Part shown: piece by piece, positions 5,940 through 15,755 of the stretch
Layout of the letters: every line of letters starts with the position of its first letter
Numbering within the stretch: the stretch's first letter is position 1
Origin: Stomatobaculum longum
GTDB lineage: Bacteria; Bacillota; Clostridia; Lachnospirales; Lachnospiraceae
Length of the DNA stretch: 15,755 bases
Reading direction: 5' to 3'
NCBI GenBank assembly: GCA_905370385.1
Contig: CAJPKN010000027.1
Coordinates: 1-15,755 of the forward strand
Program-made: the position numbers and the translations under genes
The notes under the pieces: model-generated
Told to the model about the DNA's origin: nothing
What the model saw: the letters and a program-made list of their open reading frames with translations, nothing else
The model's database searches: none

Positions 5940-6893
5940 ATGGCAAAGAAACTTCTTGAGACTGTGCCGAATTACAGCGAAGGGCGCGACATGGAAAAGG
6001 TGGCAAAGATTGCTGCTTGCTTCAAGAACAGAAAAGGTGTTCGCCTTTTGGATTGCCAGACAGACGTGAACCACAATCGCTGCGTAATTACCGCAGTCGG
6101 CGAGCCGGAAGCGCTTCGCGACGCAGTCATCGACTCGTTTGAAGTTGCTGTACAGTTGATTGATATGACCAAGCACGAGGGACAGCATCCGCGCATGGGT
6201 GCGGTTGACGTGGTTCCCTTCATCCCCTGCCGCAATACGACGGTCGCAGAGGCGGATGCAATCGCAAAGGAAGTCGGAAAGGCTGTCGGCGAGAAGCTCG
6301 GCATCCCGGTCTTCCTGTATGAGGATTCCGCAAGCGCGCCGCACAGAACGAACCTCGCAAAGATCCGCAAGGGCCAGTTTGAGGGCATGGCGGAGAAGCT
6401 TCAGGACAAGGAACTCTGGACGCCGGACTTCGGACCGGATCACATTCATCCGACCGCGGGTGTCGTTGCAATCGGCGCGAGAATGCCGCTCATTGCATAC
6501 AATGTGAACCTCGACACGGACAATATGGAGATTGCGAATAACATTGCGGATGCGGTCAAGAACATTCGCGGCGGCTACCACTATATCAAGGCCATCGGCG
6601 TTGAGTTAAAGGATCACTACTCCGGCAGAGATACCGTGGCACAGGTTTCGATGAATCTCGTGAACTTTGAGAAGACAGCCATCTACCGCGCATTCGAGGC
6701 GGTCAAGATGGAGGCGCGCCGCTACGGTGTCAATGTCCTTGAGAGCGAGATTGTCGGTGTCGTGCCGATGCAGTCCCTCATTGACTGCGCGGAGTACTAC
6801 CTGCAGGCATGCATGTTCGGACCGATGAAGTTCGATGCGAAGAAGCAGATCATGGAGAACTGGCTCCTTGAGGATGAGGAGGAAGAGGCATGA
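5940..6893 (+). CDS. ftcD: Glutamate formimidoyltransferase (formiminotransferase)
   Basis: This enzyme moves the formimino group of N-formimino-L-glutamate to tetrahydrofolate, releasing glutamate and 5-formimino-THF, the last steps of one histidine degradation route. The 317-residue protein covers the formiminotransferase N- and C-subdomains only; the cyclodeaminase is a separate gene right behind it. Family motifs are clear: ETVPNYSEGRD at the N-terminus, DVNHNRCVIT (42-51) and HEGQHPRMGAVDVVPF, in which His83 matches the catalytic His82 of the mammalian enzyme. The start at 5940 is set by AAGGAGG (5927-5933) and by the family N-terminus. An in-frame start at 5769 would precede the promoter. 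The stop overlaps the next start by ATGA. Confidence 0.95.
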   Translation: MAKKLLETVPNYSEGRDMEKVAKIAACFKNRKGVRLLDCQTDVNHNRCVITAVGEPEALRDAVIDSFEVAVQLIDMTKHEGQHPRMGAVDVVPFIPCRNTTVAEADAIAKEVGKAVGEKLGIPVFLYEDSASAPHRTNLAKIRKGQFEGMAEKLQDKELWTPDFGPDHIHPTAGVVAIGARMPLIAYNVNLDTDNMEIANNIADAVKNIRGGYHYIKAIGVELKDHYSGRDTVAQVSMNLVNFEKTAIYRAFEAVKMEARRYGVNVLESEIVGVVPMQSLIDCAEYYLQACMFGPMKFDAKKQIMENWLLEDEEEEA

Positions 6894-7528
6894 GCGAAAA
6901 GCTGAAAGAGATGAGCGTCGCCGCGTTTGTGGATCTCACGGCTTCCGATGCACCGGCACCGGGTGGCGGTTCGGTATCGGCACTCTTCGGAGCCCTGTCC
7001 GCGGCGCTTACGGGCATGGTCGCGGGACTGACCGTCGGCAAGAAGAAGTATGTCGAGGTGGATGCGGAAATGCGCGAAATCGCGACGGCTGCCGAGGCGC
7101 TGAAGAAGGAGCTGGTCGAGGAAATCGATCGTGACTCCGATTCCTTCAACGAGTTCATGGCGGCAATGGCGCTTCCGAAGGATACGGACGAAGAAAAGGC
7201 GGCGCGAAAAGCAGCGATGCAGAACGGCTTAAAGTCCGCGGCAAAGGTGCCCTGCCATGTCGCGGAGACCGCGGCGCGCATTTTCCCGCTTGCAAAGGCG
7301 GTTGTGGAGCGCGGCAATACGAATGCCGTGACCGACGGCCTTGTCGCGGCGATGGCGGCGAGAACCGCTGTGATCGGCGCGGGTCTCAACGTGAAGATTA
7401 ATCTCTCCTCGATTGAGGATGAGGATTTTGTCGCCGAGTACAGCGCGCGCGTTGCGGCGCTCGAGGAGCAGGCGATTGCGGCGGAGCGCGAAATCTTTGC
7501 GCTCTCCGAGCTGACAAGAGAGATTTAA
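6890..7528 (+). CDS. fchA: Formimino-THF cyclodeaminase / methenyl-THF cyclohydrolase family protein
   Basis: This 212-residue, largely helical protein belongs to the FTCD_C family. It has the conserved APAPGGGSVSALFGAL folate-binding stretch (residues 21-36) and a second conserved region around EDEDFVAEY near the C-terminus. In mammals this domain is fused to formiminotransferase and converts 5-formimino-THF to 5,10-methenyl-THF plus ammonia. In bacteria such as purine-fermenting clostridia, the stand-alone form (FchA) is a methenyl-THF cyclohydrolase. Coupling with ftcD by an ATGA overlap argues for the cyclodeaminase activity. The presence of fhs two genes on is compatible with either activity or both. 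The family is sure, the exact reaction less so. Confidence 0.88.
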   Translation: MSEKLKEMSVAAFVDLTASDAPAPGGGSVSALFGALSAALTGMVAGLTVGKKKYVEVDAEMREIATAAEALKKELVEEIDRDSDSFNEFMAAMALPKDTDEEKAARKAAMQNGLKSAAKVPCHVAETAARIFPLAKAVVERGNTNAVTDGLVAAMAARTAVIGAGLNVKINLSSIEDEDFVAEYSARVAALEEQAIAAEREIFALSELTREI

Positions 7529-7555
7529 AACAGCGCGTAAGAAAGGAGCGACGTT

Positions 7556-8803
7556 GTGAGCATACAGATCCTGAATTCCGGTCTCCAAATCGAGGCGGAT
7601 GCGATTGCGACCTTGGCGCTCGCGGCACTCTTACTGCTTCTGGGCGCGGCGGTGAAAAACCGCGTCCGGATTCTAAACCACTACTGCATCCCCGCGCCGG
7701 TGGTGGGCGGCTTTCTCTTCATGTTTTTAACCTTTCTCGGACATGTGACGGGTAGTTTCCAAGTGAGTTTCGACACCTATTTTCAGAGCCCCTTCATGCT
7801 GGCTTTCTTCACGACGGTGGGACTCTCGGCGAGTTTTTCGCTCTTAAAGCGCGGCGGCATTATGCTGGTTGTCTACTGGCTGATTTCCGGTGTGATCTCG
7901 GTGATTCAGAATGCAATCGGCATTGCGGTCGGAACGGCCATCGGTCTGCCCGCGCCCTATGCGCTGTTATCCAGTGCCATCTCGATGATAGGCGGTCACG
8001 GCGCTGCGGCATCTTACGGGGCCCAGTTCACCGAGATGGGCTACGATCAGGCGATGCTGGTCGGCGCGGCGGCGGCAACCTTCGGCCTCATCACGGCTGT
8101 CATGATAGGCGGTCCGCTCGGCAGTCGTCTCATTGAGCGCTACAAACTCACGCCGGACCGGGACGACAGTTTCGCGGGCAGCGATGTCTTTGAGGTCAAC
8201 AAGAGCAGCGGCGAGGCGCGGAGCGCGCACATCATCATGGAAAATGTCACGGTGCTCTTGGTCTGCATGGCGGTCGGCGCGAAGGTTTCGGCGCTGATCG
8301 GCGCTGCCATCGGCATGTCGTTTCCGACCTATGTCGGCGCGATGTTCGTCGCGGTGCTTGTGCGCAACCTGAACGAGAAAGTCCGGTTTTTCAGCTTTGA
8401 TTATGCGCTGGTAGACGGCATCGGCGAAGTGATGCTGTCGCTCTATCTCTCGATGGCGCTCATGAGCTTAAAGCTCTGGGAGCTCGCGGGATTGATCGGC
8501 GGCGTGCTGCTCGTGGTCTGCTGCCAGGTCGTTTTCATGATTTTTGCGGCTTACTTCATTGTGTTCCGCCTGCTCGGCAGCAATTACGATGCGGCCGTGA
8601 TGTGCGCGGGACTCTGCGGGCACGGACTCGGCGCCACGCCTTCGGCGATTGTCAACATGACGGCGGTCACCGAGAAGTACGGCATGTCGCACCGCGCGTT
8701 TATGATTGTGCCGATCGTCGGCGCTTTCCTGGTGGATATCATCTACCAGCCGCAGACCATTGCATTTATACGCTTTTTTGTCCATACGATCGCAGCAAAA
8801 TAA
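7556..8803 (+). CDS. gltS: Sodium/glutamate symporter, GltS family
   Basis: This 415-residue membrane protein has about ten or more hydrophobic segments in two halves, as in the ESS/GltS family. It carries the paired family motifs in the re-entrant regions: ISMIGGHGAAASYG (Gly146-His148-Gly149) and, in the second half, GHGLGATPSAIVNM (355-368). The C-terminal AFMIVPIVGAFLVDI is also typical. GltS proteins move glutamate with sodium. Here it sits between the genes that release glutamate from formiminoglutamate and fhs, so it may import a substrate, possibly formiminoglutamate, or dispose of glutamate. The direction cannot be read from sequence. The start is GTG at 7556, with AAAGGAG at 7542-7548 at ideal spacing. 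Confidence 0.92.
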   Translation: MSIQILNSGLQIEADAIATLALAALLLLLGAAVKNRVRILNHYCIPAPVVGGFLFMFLTFLGHVTGSFQVSFDTYFQSPFMLAFFTTVGLSASFSLLKRGGIMLVVYWLISGVISVIQNAIGIAVGTAIGLPAPYALLSSAISMIGGHGAAASYGAQFTEMGYDQAMLVGAAAATFGLITAVMIGGPLGSRLIERYKLTPDRDDSFAGSDVFEVNKSSGEARSAHIIMENVTVLLVCMAVGAKVSALIGAAIGMSFPTYVGAMFVAVLVRNLNEKVRFFSFDYALVDGIGEVMLSLYLSMALMSLKLWELAGLIGGVLLVVCCQVVFMIFAAYFIVFRLLGSNYDAAVMCAGLCGHGLGATPSAIVNMTAVTEKYGMSHRAFMIVPIVGAFLVDIIYQPQTIAFIRFFVHTIAAK

Positions 8804-8809
8804 ACGGAA

Positions 8810-8822
8810 CCCGCAGGGCGGG
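8810..8822 (+). other. Small hairpin between gltS and fhs
   Basis: CCCGC (8810-8814) pairs with GCGGG (8818-8822) around an AGG loop in the 36-base gap. There is no T-run, so it is not an intrinsic terminator. The fhs ribosome site AAAGGAG follows at once. It may mark an mRNA processing site; function unknown. Confidence 0.35.
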
Positions 8823-8839
8823 ACGAAAGGAGAACGCGT

Positions 8840-10516
8840 ATGAAAACAGATATCGAGATTGCGCAGGAGGCGCAGGCAGCCCGAATTGAGGAGATTGCCC
8901 GCGCCGAGGGCATCGATGAAAAATATCTGGAGCAGTACGGCAAGGACAAGGCAAAGGTGAGCTATCAGCTCTTAAAGGACACCGAGGGCAAGCCGAACGG
9001 CAAGCTTGTGCTGGTCACGGCCATTACCCCGACGCCCGCGGGCGAGGGCAAGACGACGACTTCCGTGGGCCTCGCGGACGGCTTAAAGCGCCTCGGCAAG
9101 AGCGTTGCGGTCGCGCTTCGCGAGCCTTCGCTGGGACCGGTCTTCGGCGTAAAGGGCGGCGCGGCCGGCGGCGGCTATGCGCAGGTCGTGCCGATGGAGG
9201 AGATTAACCTTCACTTTACCGGCGACTTCCACGCAATCGGCGCGGCAAATAACCTCCTTGCGGCGCTGATTGACAACCACATTTTCCAGGGCAATGCGCT
9301 CCGCATCGACGACAAGCGCATCACCTGGAAGCGCGCGGTCGATATGAACGACCGTCAGCTTCGCAACATCATCGACGGTCTCGGCAAGAGAACCGACGGA
9401 CGTGTCCGCGAGGACGGCTTCGAGATTACGGTCGCGAGTGAGATTATGGCGGTCTTCTGCCTCGCGAAGGACTTAAAGGATCTGAAGGAGAGACTGGCGC
9501 GCATGATCATCGGCTACAACATGGACAATGAGCCGGTGACTGCGGGCGATCTCCACGCGGAGGGCGCGCTCACGGCGCTCTTAAAGGATGCGTTGAAGCC
9601 GAACCTCGTGCAGACTTTGGAGCACACGCCGGCTTTCATTCACGGCGGCCCCTTCGCAAACATTGCGCACGGCTGCAACTCCGTGCTCGCAACCAGCCTG
9701 GCGCTCCGCCTGAACGACTATGCGGTCACCGAGGCGGGCTTCGGTGCCGACCTCGGCGCCGAGAAGTTTATTGACATCAAGTGCCGCATGACGGGGCTGC
9801 GCCCGGACTGCGCGGTCGTGGTCGCAACTGTGCGCGCACTGAAGCACCACGGCGGCGTCGATAAGGCAGAGCTCAACACGCCGAATGTCGAAGCACTGAA
9901 GAAGGGGCTTCCGAACCTTCTGCAGCATGTCGAGAACATGACGAAGGTCTTCGGTCTTCCGACCGTGGTCGCGATCAACCGCTTCCCGTTTGACGCCGAG
10001 GAGGAGCTTAGCTGCATCGCGGACGAGTGCAAGAAACTCGGTGTCAATGTCGTGCTCTCCGAGGTCTGGGCCAAGGGCGGCGAAGGCGGCGAGGCGCTTG
10101 CGCGTGAGGTCGTGCGTCTCTGCGAGAACACGGCGGAGAACCACTTCCGCTTTGCCTATGAGGACGGCGACAGCCTCGAGGAAAAGCTCAACAAGATTGT
10201 GCGCGAGGTGTATCGCGGCGACGGCGTGGTGCTCACGGCCGAGGCGAAAAAGCAGGCAAAGCGCCTGGAAGAACTCGGTTTCGGCTCCTATCCGGTCTGC
10301 ATGGCGAAGACCCAGTTCAGCTTCTCGGACAACAAGAATCTGACCGGTGCGCCGCGCGGCTTTAAGATTACCGTTCGCGAGGTCAAGGTTTCGGCGGGCG
10401 CGGGCTTCATTGTCGTGAAGACCGGCGATATCATGACCATGCCGGGTCTTCCGAAGGTTCCGGCCTCCGAGCACATCGACGTGGATGAGAACGGAAAGAT
10501 TACGGGTCTCTTCTAA
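8840..10516 (+). CDS. fhs: Formate--tetrahydrofolate ligase (10-formyl-THF synthetase)
   Basis: Fhs interconverts formate + ATP + THF and 10-formyl-THF + ADP + phosphate in the cytoplasm. The 558 residues match the usual length of about 556-560. Clear motifs are the P-loop [14 protein letters not shown] starting at residue 65, [21 protein letters not shown], and [20 protein letters not shown]. In acetogens it works towards formyl-THF. In purine- and histidine-fermenting anaerobes it runs backwards to make ATP. Behind ftcD and fchA the reverse direction is attractive: methenyl-THF from formiminoglutamate, hydrolysed to 10-formyl-THF, would give formate and ATP. The start at 8840 has AAAGGAG at good spacing, and a strong terminator follows the stop. 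Confidence 0.97.
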   Translation: MKTDIEIAQEAQAARIEEIARAEGIDEKYLEQYGKDKAKVSYQLLKDTEGKPNGKLVLVTAITPTPAGEGKTTTSVGLADGLKRLGKSVAVALREPSLGPVFGVKGGAAGGGYAQVVPMEEINLHFTGDFHAIGAANNLLAALIDNHIFQGNALRIDDKRITWKRAVDMNDRQLRNIIDGLGKRTDGRVREDGFEITVASEIMAVFCLAKDLKDLKERLARMIIGYNMDNEPVTAGDLHAEGALTALLKDALKPNLVQTLEHTPAFIHGGPFANIAHGCNSVLATSLALRLNDYAVTEAGFGADLGAEKFIDIKCRMTGLRPDCAVVVATVRALKHHGGVDKAELNTPNVEALKKGLPNLLQHVENMTKVFGLPTVVAINRFPFDAEEELSCIADECKKLGVNVVLSEVWAKGGEGGEALAREVVRLCENTAENHFRFAYEDGDSLEEKLNKIVREVYRGDGVVLTAEAKKQAKRLEELGFGSYPVCMAKTQFSFSDNKNLTGAPRGFKITVREVKVSAGAGFIVVKTGDIMTMPGLPKVPASEHIDVDENGKITGLF

Positions 10517-10542
10517 GACTCGAACTTAGAAAAAAGACTTGC

Positions 10543-10596
10543 CGGCGGACGGCGGAGTCGGCTTAAACAGTCGCTTCGCCGCCCGCCGTTCTCTTT
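10543..10596 (+). terminator. Intrinsic terminator of the ftcD-fhs operon
   Basis: CGGCGGACGGCG (10543-10554) pairs with CGCCGCCCGCCG (10577-10588) with one A-C mismatch. The stem continues inward by GAG/CTT with a G-U pair. The T-rich tail TTCTCTTT covers 10589-10596. The tail is interrupted, so termination may be partial, and it overlaps the -35 box of the fur promoter. Confidence 0.85.
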
Positions 10597-10622
10597 ACAA
10601 AACGCATGTTCTGTGCTATTCT
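10594..10622 (+). promoter_or_regulatory. Promoter of the fur-family gene
   Basis: TTTACA (10594-10599), 17 bases, then TATTCT (10617-10622). Transcription would start near 10629, giving an untranslated leader of only about a dozen bases that consists mainly of the ribosome site AGGAGG (10631-10636). No convincing Fur, Zur or PerR inverted-repeat operator was recognised over it. Confidence 0.7.
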
Positions 10623-10641
10623 TTGCACCGAGGAGGCGGCC

Positions 10642-11060
10642 ATGAAGAGAAGCGGAACTTACAGCACGAAGTCCAGACAAGAGATTATGAAATATTTGGA
10701 GGCATCTGCGGGCAAGACCGTGAGCGCATCCGACATCCTGAATCACTTGCAGGCGGTCGGTCTGACCGTGAGTCCGACCACGGTTTACCGCAATCTGGAT
10801 CGCCTGTACGAGGAGAAGAAAATCCTGAAATATGTCGCCGAGAAGGGCGAGAAGGCGGTGTATCAGCTCGAGGTGGAAGGCCGCCACTGCGCGGAGCACC
10901 TGCACTTAAAGTGCGTTTCCTGCGGTAAAATCATCCACATGGACTGCGATTTTATGGATGAAGTCAGAGAGCATTTGATGCGCGGTCACGGCTTCGCGCT
11001 GCAATGCGAGGGCACGGTGCTCTATGGCTATTGCGAGGCCTGTCGGAAAGAAAAAGAAGG

Positions 11061-11076
<16 letters not shown>
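10642..11076 (+). CDS. Fur-family metal-dependent transcriptional regulator (Fur/Zur/PerR group)
   Basis: This 144-residue protein has an N-terminal winged helix, with recognition helix SPTTVYRNLDRL (44-55), and a C-terminal dimerisation domain. Structural-zinc cysteines are present as two CxxC pairs, Cys91/Cys94 and Cys131/Cys134. His86 and His88 sit where the regulatory-metal histidines of PerR and FurB lie. His99, Asp101, Cys102 and Cys83 are further possible ligands. The CGKIIHMDC stretch somewhat resembles zinc-sensing Zur proteins, but the metal cannot be settled by eye. The start at 10642 is chosen from AGGAGG (10631-10636). An in-frame ATG at 10606 would lie upstream of the predicted transcription start. 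It is a monocistronic gene squeezed between a terminator and a tRNA promoter. Confidence 0.9.
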
Positions 11077-13167
<2,091 letters not shown>

Positions 13168-13185
13168 AGGCGAGAGAGGAATACC

Positions 13186-15420
13186 ATGGCAGAGAAAATT
13201 CTTCGAACCGAATACTCCGAGGAAATGCAAAAGAGCTATCTCGACTATTCGATGAGTGTGATTACCGCCCGCGCGATTCCCGATGCGCGGGACGGCCTAA
13301 AGCCGGTGCAGCGGCGCGTGCTCTACGATATGAGCGAGCTGCACTTAAGCCACGACAAGCCGCACCGAAAGTCCGCGCGTATTGTGGGTGACACCATGGG
13401 TAAATACCACCCGCACGGCGACAGCTCGATTTACGAGACCCTGGTTGTGATGAGCCAGCCCTTTAAGCGCGGCATGCCGCTGGTCGACGGCCACGGCAAC
13501 TTCGGCTCGATTGAGGGAGACGGCGCTGCGGCCATGCGTTACACCGAGGCGAAGCTTCAGAAGTTTGCGGAGGAGGTGTATCTCCGCGACCTCGATAAGA
13601 CCGTCCGCTTTGTCTCGAACTACGACGAGACCGAGAAAGAACCTGAGGTTTTGCCGGTTCGCATTCCGAATCTTCTTGTGAACGGCGCGGAGGGCATTGC
13701 GGTCGGTATGTCGACCTCGATTCCGCCGCACAACCTGGGGGAAGTCTGCGATGCCTGCATCGCCTATATTAAGAACCCGGAGATCAAATACGAGAAACTC
13801 CTGGGCCTCTTAAAGGGGCCGGATTTTCCGACCGGCGGCATTGTGGCAAATCAGAGCGAGCTTCCGCTGATTTACAGAACCGGTGTCGGCAAAATCAAGC
13901 TGCGCGGACGCATTGAGGTGGAGCTCGGGCAGAAGCGGAGCGATCGCGACAAACTGGTGATCACCGAGATCCCCTATACCATGGTCGGCGCGGGCATCGA
14001 TAAATTTTTAATGGATGTGGCGGCACTCGTGGAGAGCAAAAAGCTCCCCGAGGTCGTGGATATCTCGAATCAGAGCTCCAAGGAGGGCGTCCGCATTGTC
14101 CTGGAACTTCGCCGCGACGCGGATCTGGACCGTGTCAAGAATATGCTCTATAAGAAGACCAAGCTCGAGGACAGCTTCGGTGTCAATATGCTGGCCATTG
14201 CGGACGGCAGACCGGAGACGCTGGACTTAAAAGGCATCTTAAAGCACTATCTTGCCTTCCAGTACGCGAATGCCGAGAAGAAGTACGAGACCCTGCTCGA
14301 AAAGGAGCGCTTAAAACAGGAGGTGCAGGAGGGCCTGATTGCCGCCTGCGATTGCATTGATTTAATCATTGCGATACTCCGCGGCGCGAAGAAACTCGAG
14401 GACGCGAAGGCCTGCCTCACGACCGGCGATGCGAGCCGCATTTACTTCAAGGACCCGAGTTATCTTCGGGATGCCATGCAGCTGCACTTCACAGAGCGCC
14501 AGGCACAGGCCATACTCGAAATGCGTCTCTATAAGTTGATCGGACTCGAGATTTTGGCACTCGAAAAAGAGCACGCGGAGACGCTTAAAAAAATCGAGAC
14601 CTATGAGGGCTATCTCTCGAGCCGCGAGAAGCTTGATAAGCTTCTCATAAAGGACCTCGAGGCCATCAAAAAGGAATATGCGCACGAGCGCCGCACGCGG
14701 CTCGAGGACAGCAAGGAGGCTGTGGTCGAAGAGAAGGCACCGGAGGACGAACCGGTTATCTTCCTTTTGGATCGCTTCGGCTACGCAAAACTTTTGGATG
14801 TCGCGAGTTATGAGAAGAATCGGGAGCAGATCGAGGGCGAGTACCGCGCGGTTGTGCCGATTATGACGAGCGGCAGGATACAGCTCTATACCAGTGCGGG
14901 TGTGTTGCATCAGGTCAAAGTGCGGGATATTCCGGCCGGTAAGCTGAAGGACAAGGGTGTGCCGATTGATAACCTGAGCCGCTTTGACGGGCGGAAGGAA
15001 GAAATCCATCTGGTCGCGGCAGCGGGTAGCCTCAGCAAGGAACAGCTTCTCTTTGTGAGCCGCGAGGGCTATGTGAAGCTGGTCGACGGCGCAGAGTTCG
15101 AGACCGCGAATAAGACTGTGGTTGCGACCAAACTGGGAGATGAGGATGCGGTGACAGCGGTGCTGGTGCTCGGAAAAGGAAAGCAGGAAGTATTGCTGCT
15201 CAGCGGGGAAAACTATGCCCTGCGCTTTAACGCAGAGGAGACGCCGCAGATGAAGAAGAACGCGCGCGGTGTGCGCGGCATGCGCCTTGGTTCCGGGGAC
15301 TATGTGCAGAAAGCGCTGCTTTTGCCGCCCATGGAAGAGTTCGTGTTCAACGGAAAGAAGGTGAACCCGGAGAAGATACGGCGCGGTCACCGGGATACGA
15401 AGGGCGAAAAACTGAAATAA
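13186..15420 (+). CDS. parC: Type IIA topoisomerase subunit A (topoisomerase IV ParC, GyrA-like)
   Basis: This DNA-cleaving subunit has 744 residues, shorter than a usual GyrA and within the ParC range. The catalytic tyrosine is Tyr119 (AAMRYTEAKL), next to the winged-helix quinolone region GKYHPHGDSSIYETL. There Ser80 and Glu84 equal the wild-type residues of E. coli ParC. A tower and coiled-coil region follows (to about 500), then a beta-pinwheel-like C-terminal domain. The canonical GyrA box QRRGGKG is absent. The matching stretch reads KLKDKGVPIDNLSRF, which supports a decatenating ParC rather than a negatively supercoiling GyrA. It starts 18 bases after parE with a GAGAGGA ribosome site, so the two are cotranscribed. 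The last 15 residues are basic and polar. Confidence 0.9.
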   Translation: MAEKILRTEYSEEMQKSYLDYSMSVITARAIPDARDGLKPVQRRVLYDMSELHLSHDKPHRKSARIVGDTMGKYHPHGDSSIYETLVVMSQPFKRGMPLVDGHGNFGSIEGDGAAAMRYTEAKLQKFAEEVYLRDLDKTVRFVSNYDETEKEPEVLPVRIPNLLVNGAEGIAVGMSTSIPPHNLGEVCDACIAYIKNPEIKYEKLLGLLKGPDFPTGGIVANQSELPLIYRTGVGKIKLRGRIEVELGQKRSDRDKLVITEIPYTMVGAGIDKFLMDVAALVESKKLPEVVDISNQSSKEGVRIVLELRRDADLDRVKNMLYKKTKLEDSFGVNMLAIADGRPETLDLKGILKHYLAFQYANAEKKYETLLEKERLKQEVQEGLIAACDCIDLIIAILRGAKKLEDAKACLTTGDASRIYFKDPSYLRDAMQLHFTERQAQAILEMRLYKLIGLEILALEKEHAETLKKIETYEGYLSSREKLDKLLIKDLEAIKKEYAHERRTRLEDSKEAVVEEKAPEDEPVIFLLDRFGYAKLLDVASYEKNREQIEGEYRAVVPIMTSGRIQLYTSAGVLHQVKVRDIPAGKLKDKGVPIDNLSRFDGRKEEIHLVAAAGSLSKEQLLFVSREGYVKLVDGAEFETANKTVVATKLGDEDAVTAVLVLGKGKQEVLLLSGENYALRFNAEETPQMKKNARGVRGMRLGSGDYVQKALLLPPMEEFVFNGKKVNPEKIRRGHRDTKGEKLK

Positions 15421-15480
15421 GACTTCGAGGTAGGGTAGATAGAAGGCTTCGACGGAGACAGAAGGAAGAAGATGATAGAG

Positions 15481-15516
15481 AGCCGGGAGGGAGAAGCCCT
15501 GCCCGGCTTTCTTGTT
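15481..15516 (+). terminator. Intrinsic terminator of parE-parC
   Basis: AGCCGGG (15481-15487) pairs with CCCGGCT (15502-15508), and AGGG (15488-15491) pairs with CCCT (15497-15500) inside it, leaving one bulged G at 15501 and an AGAAG loop. A T-rich tail follows (15508-15516, with C and G interruptions). It lies about 60 bases after the parC stop. Confidence 0.88.
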
Positions 15517-15655
15517 ACGCCGCAGAACAAAGTAACGAAGCGGATTAATTGGTTCACATAATAGATGCGGGCAAGAAAAGCACGGGCTGAATTATGGCTG
15601 CGGCGATATTCGTGCGGCCAGAAATCCGGACAAGGAAATGCGATTTTGCGATTTT
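15517..15655. other. Non-coding spacer upstream of the right-edge promoter
   Basis: No gene was recognised here. A GTTAC/GTAAC pair lies near the left end. The 8-base unit GCGATTTT occurs twice in tandem (15640-15647 and 15648-15655), directly ahead of an A-rich tract. The frame open across this region on the minus strand encodes no recognisable protein and runs into the antisense of parC. Confidence 0.4.
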
Positions 15656-15717
15656 CAAAAATAAAAATGAAAAAGTTTGAAAAAACGCTTGACGCCTTCA
15701 TACAGGGGTGGTATAGT
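15656..15717 (+). promoter_or_regulatory. Strong promoter with an A-tract UP-like element (probable stable-RNA promoter)
   Basis: TTGACG (15689-15694), a 17-base spacer and TATAGT (15712-15717) form a near-consensus sigma-A promoter. The 30-odd bases just upstream (15656-15687) are almost all A and T in phased A-tracts, very unlike the GC-rich surroundings. Such UP-like tracts are typical of rRNA and other very active promoters. Transcription would begin near 15724. Confidence 0.82.
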
Positions 15718-15723
15718 ACACAA

Positions 15724-15755
15724 GCTTGCTCGTGAGGGCGGGCCAAGAACCTTGA
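15724..15755 (+). other. Start of a transcribed leader, possibly of an rRNA operon, cut by the window edge
   Basis: The window ends in AAGAACCTTGA. In many Firmicutes a phrase like AACCTTGAAAACTG occurs in rRNA operon leaders and spacers, and the strong A-tract promoter fits this. No part of a 16S rRNA gene is yet visible, so the assignment is inference. A tRNA or a protein gene could follow instead. Confidence 0.4.

Noticed and set aside
5659..6006. Minus-strand frame of 115 codons ahead of and into ftcD, with the T-tract of a terminator beyond its end
   Set aside because: A convergent small gene was considered because the thi terminator could serve both strands. However, the product matches no family I know, it overlaps the ftcD promoter and start, and no convincing ribosome site was seen.
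9581..10474. Long open frame (297 codons) on the minus strand inside fhs
   Set aside because: It is the antisense of a well-conserved gene; the codon bias of GC-rich DNA leaves such frames open. The product is His/Arg/Leu-rich with no recognisable family.
14362..15390. Long open frame (342 codons) on the minus strand inside parC
   Set aside because: Same cause: antisense to conserved topoisomerase sequence, with no recognisable family and no ribosome site noted.
15513..15540. GTTAC ... GTAAC inverted repeat after the parC terminator
   Set aside because: Only 5 bases with a long loop; expected by chance in this length.

Overview
The window looks like GC-rich chromosomal DNA from an anaerobic Firmicute, most likely a high-GC member of the Lachnospiraceae/Clostridia. 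This is inferred from strong AGGAGG-type ribosome binding sites, sigma-A promoters with 17-base spacers, a TPP riboswitch with its own terminator, a tRNA gene without an encoded CCA end, and the gene families present. No mobile element, phage gene, CRISPR array or defence gene was found. All recognised genes lie on the + strand, and most of the sequence is core metabolism and housekeeping.

Region 1 (1-1879) is a membrane-anchored L,D-transpeptidase with an unusual charged and low-complexity insertion. It has a second, better-placed translation start upstream in another frame. Region 2 (1887-5632) is a complete thiamin-precursor salvage operon: sigma-A promoter, TPP riboswitch, intrinsic terminator, thiD, then a ThiZ-ThiX-ThiY ABC transporter. 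Its four genes are joined by ATGA overlaps, and a strong intrinsic terminator closes it. When TPP is scarce, the cell would import a pyrimidine precursor (HMP-like) and phosphorylate it.

Region 3 (5885-10596) is a one-carbon operon: ftcD (glutamate formimidoyltransferase), fchA (formimino-THF cyclodeaminase or methenyl-THF cyclohydrolase), a GltS glutamate/sodium symporter, and fhs (formate-THF ligase). Together these could turn formiminoglutamate, a product of histidine breakdown, into glutamate, ammonia and formate with ATP recovered by Fhs. The upstream hut genes are not in the window.

Region 4 (10594-15516) holds a Fur-family regulator with its own promoter, a tRNA-Gly(CCC) whose promoter overlaps the end of fur, a terminator, and then a type IIA topoisomerase pair, best called parE-parC (topoisomerase IV). 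parE starts only 29 bases after the tRNA terminator and has no visible promoter of its own. Region 5 (15517-15755) is non-coding. It ends in an A/T-rich tract, a near-consensus promoter and a leader fragment that resembles the start of an rRNA operon.

I did not find a clearly undescribed system. The observations most worth checking are the ftcD-fchA-gltS-fhs arrangement, the tRNA/terminator/parE junction, the double start of the transpeptidase gene, the strong TTA-A codon context, and the likely rRNA promoter at the right edge.
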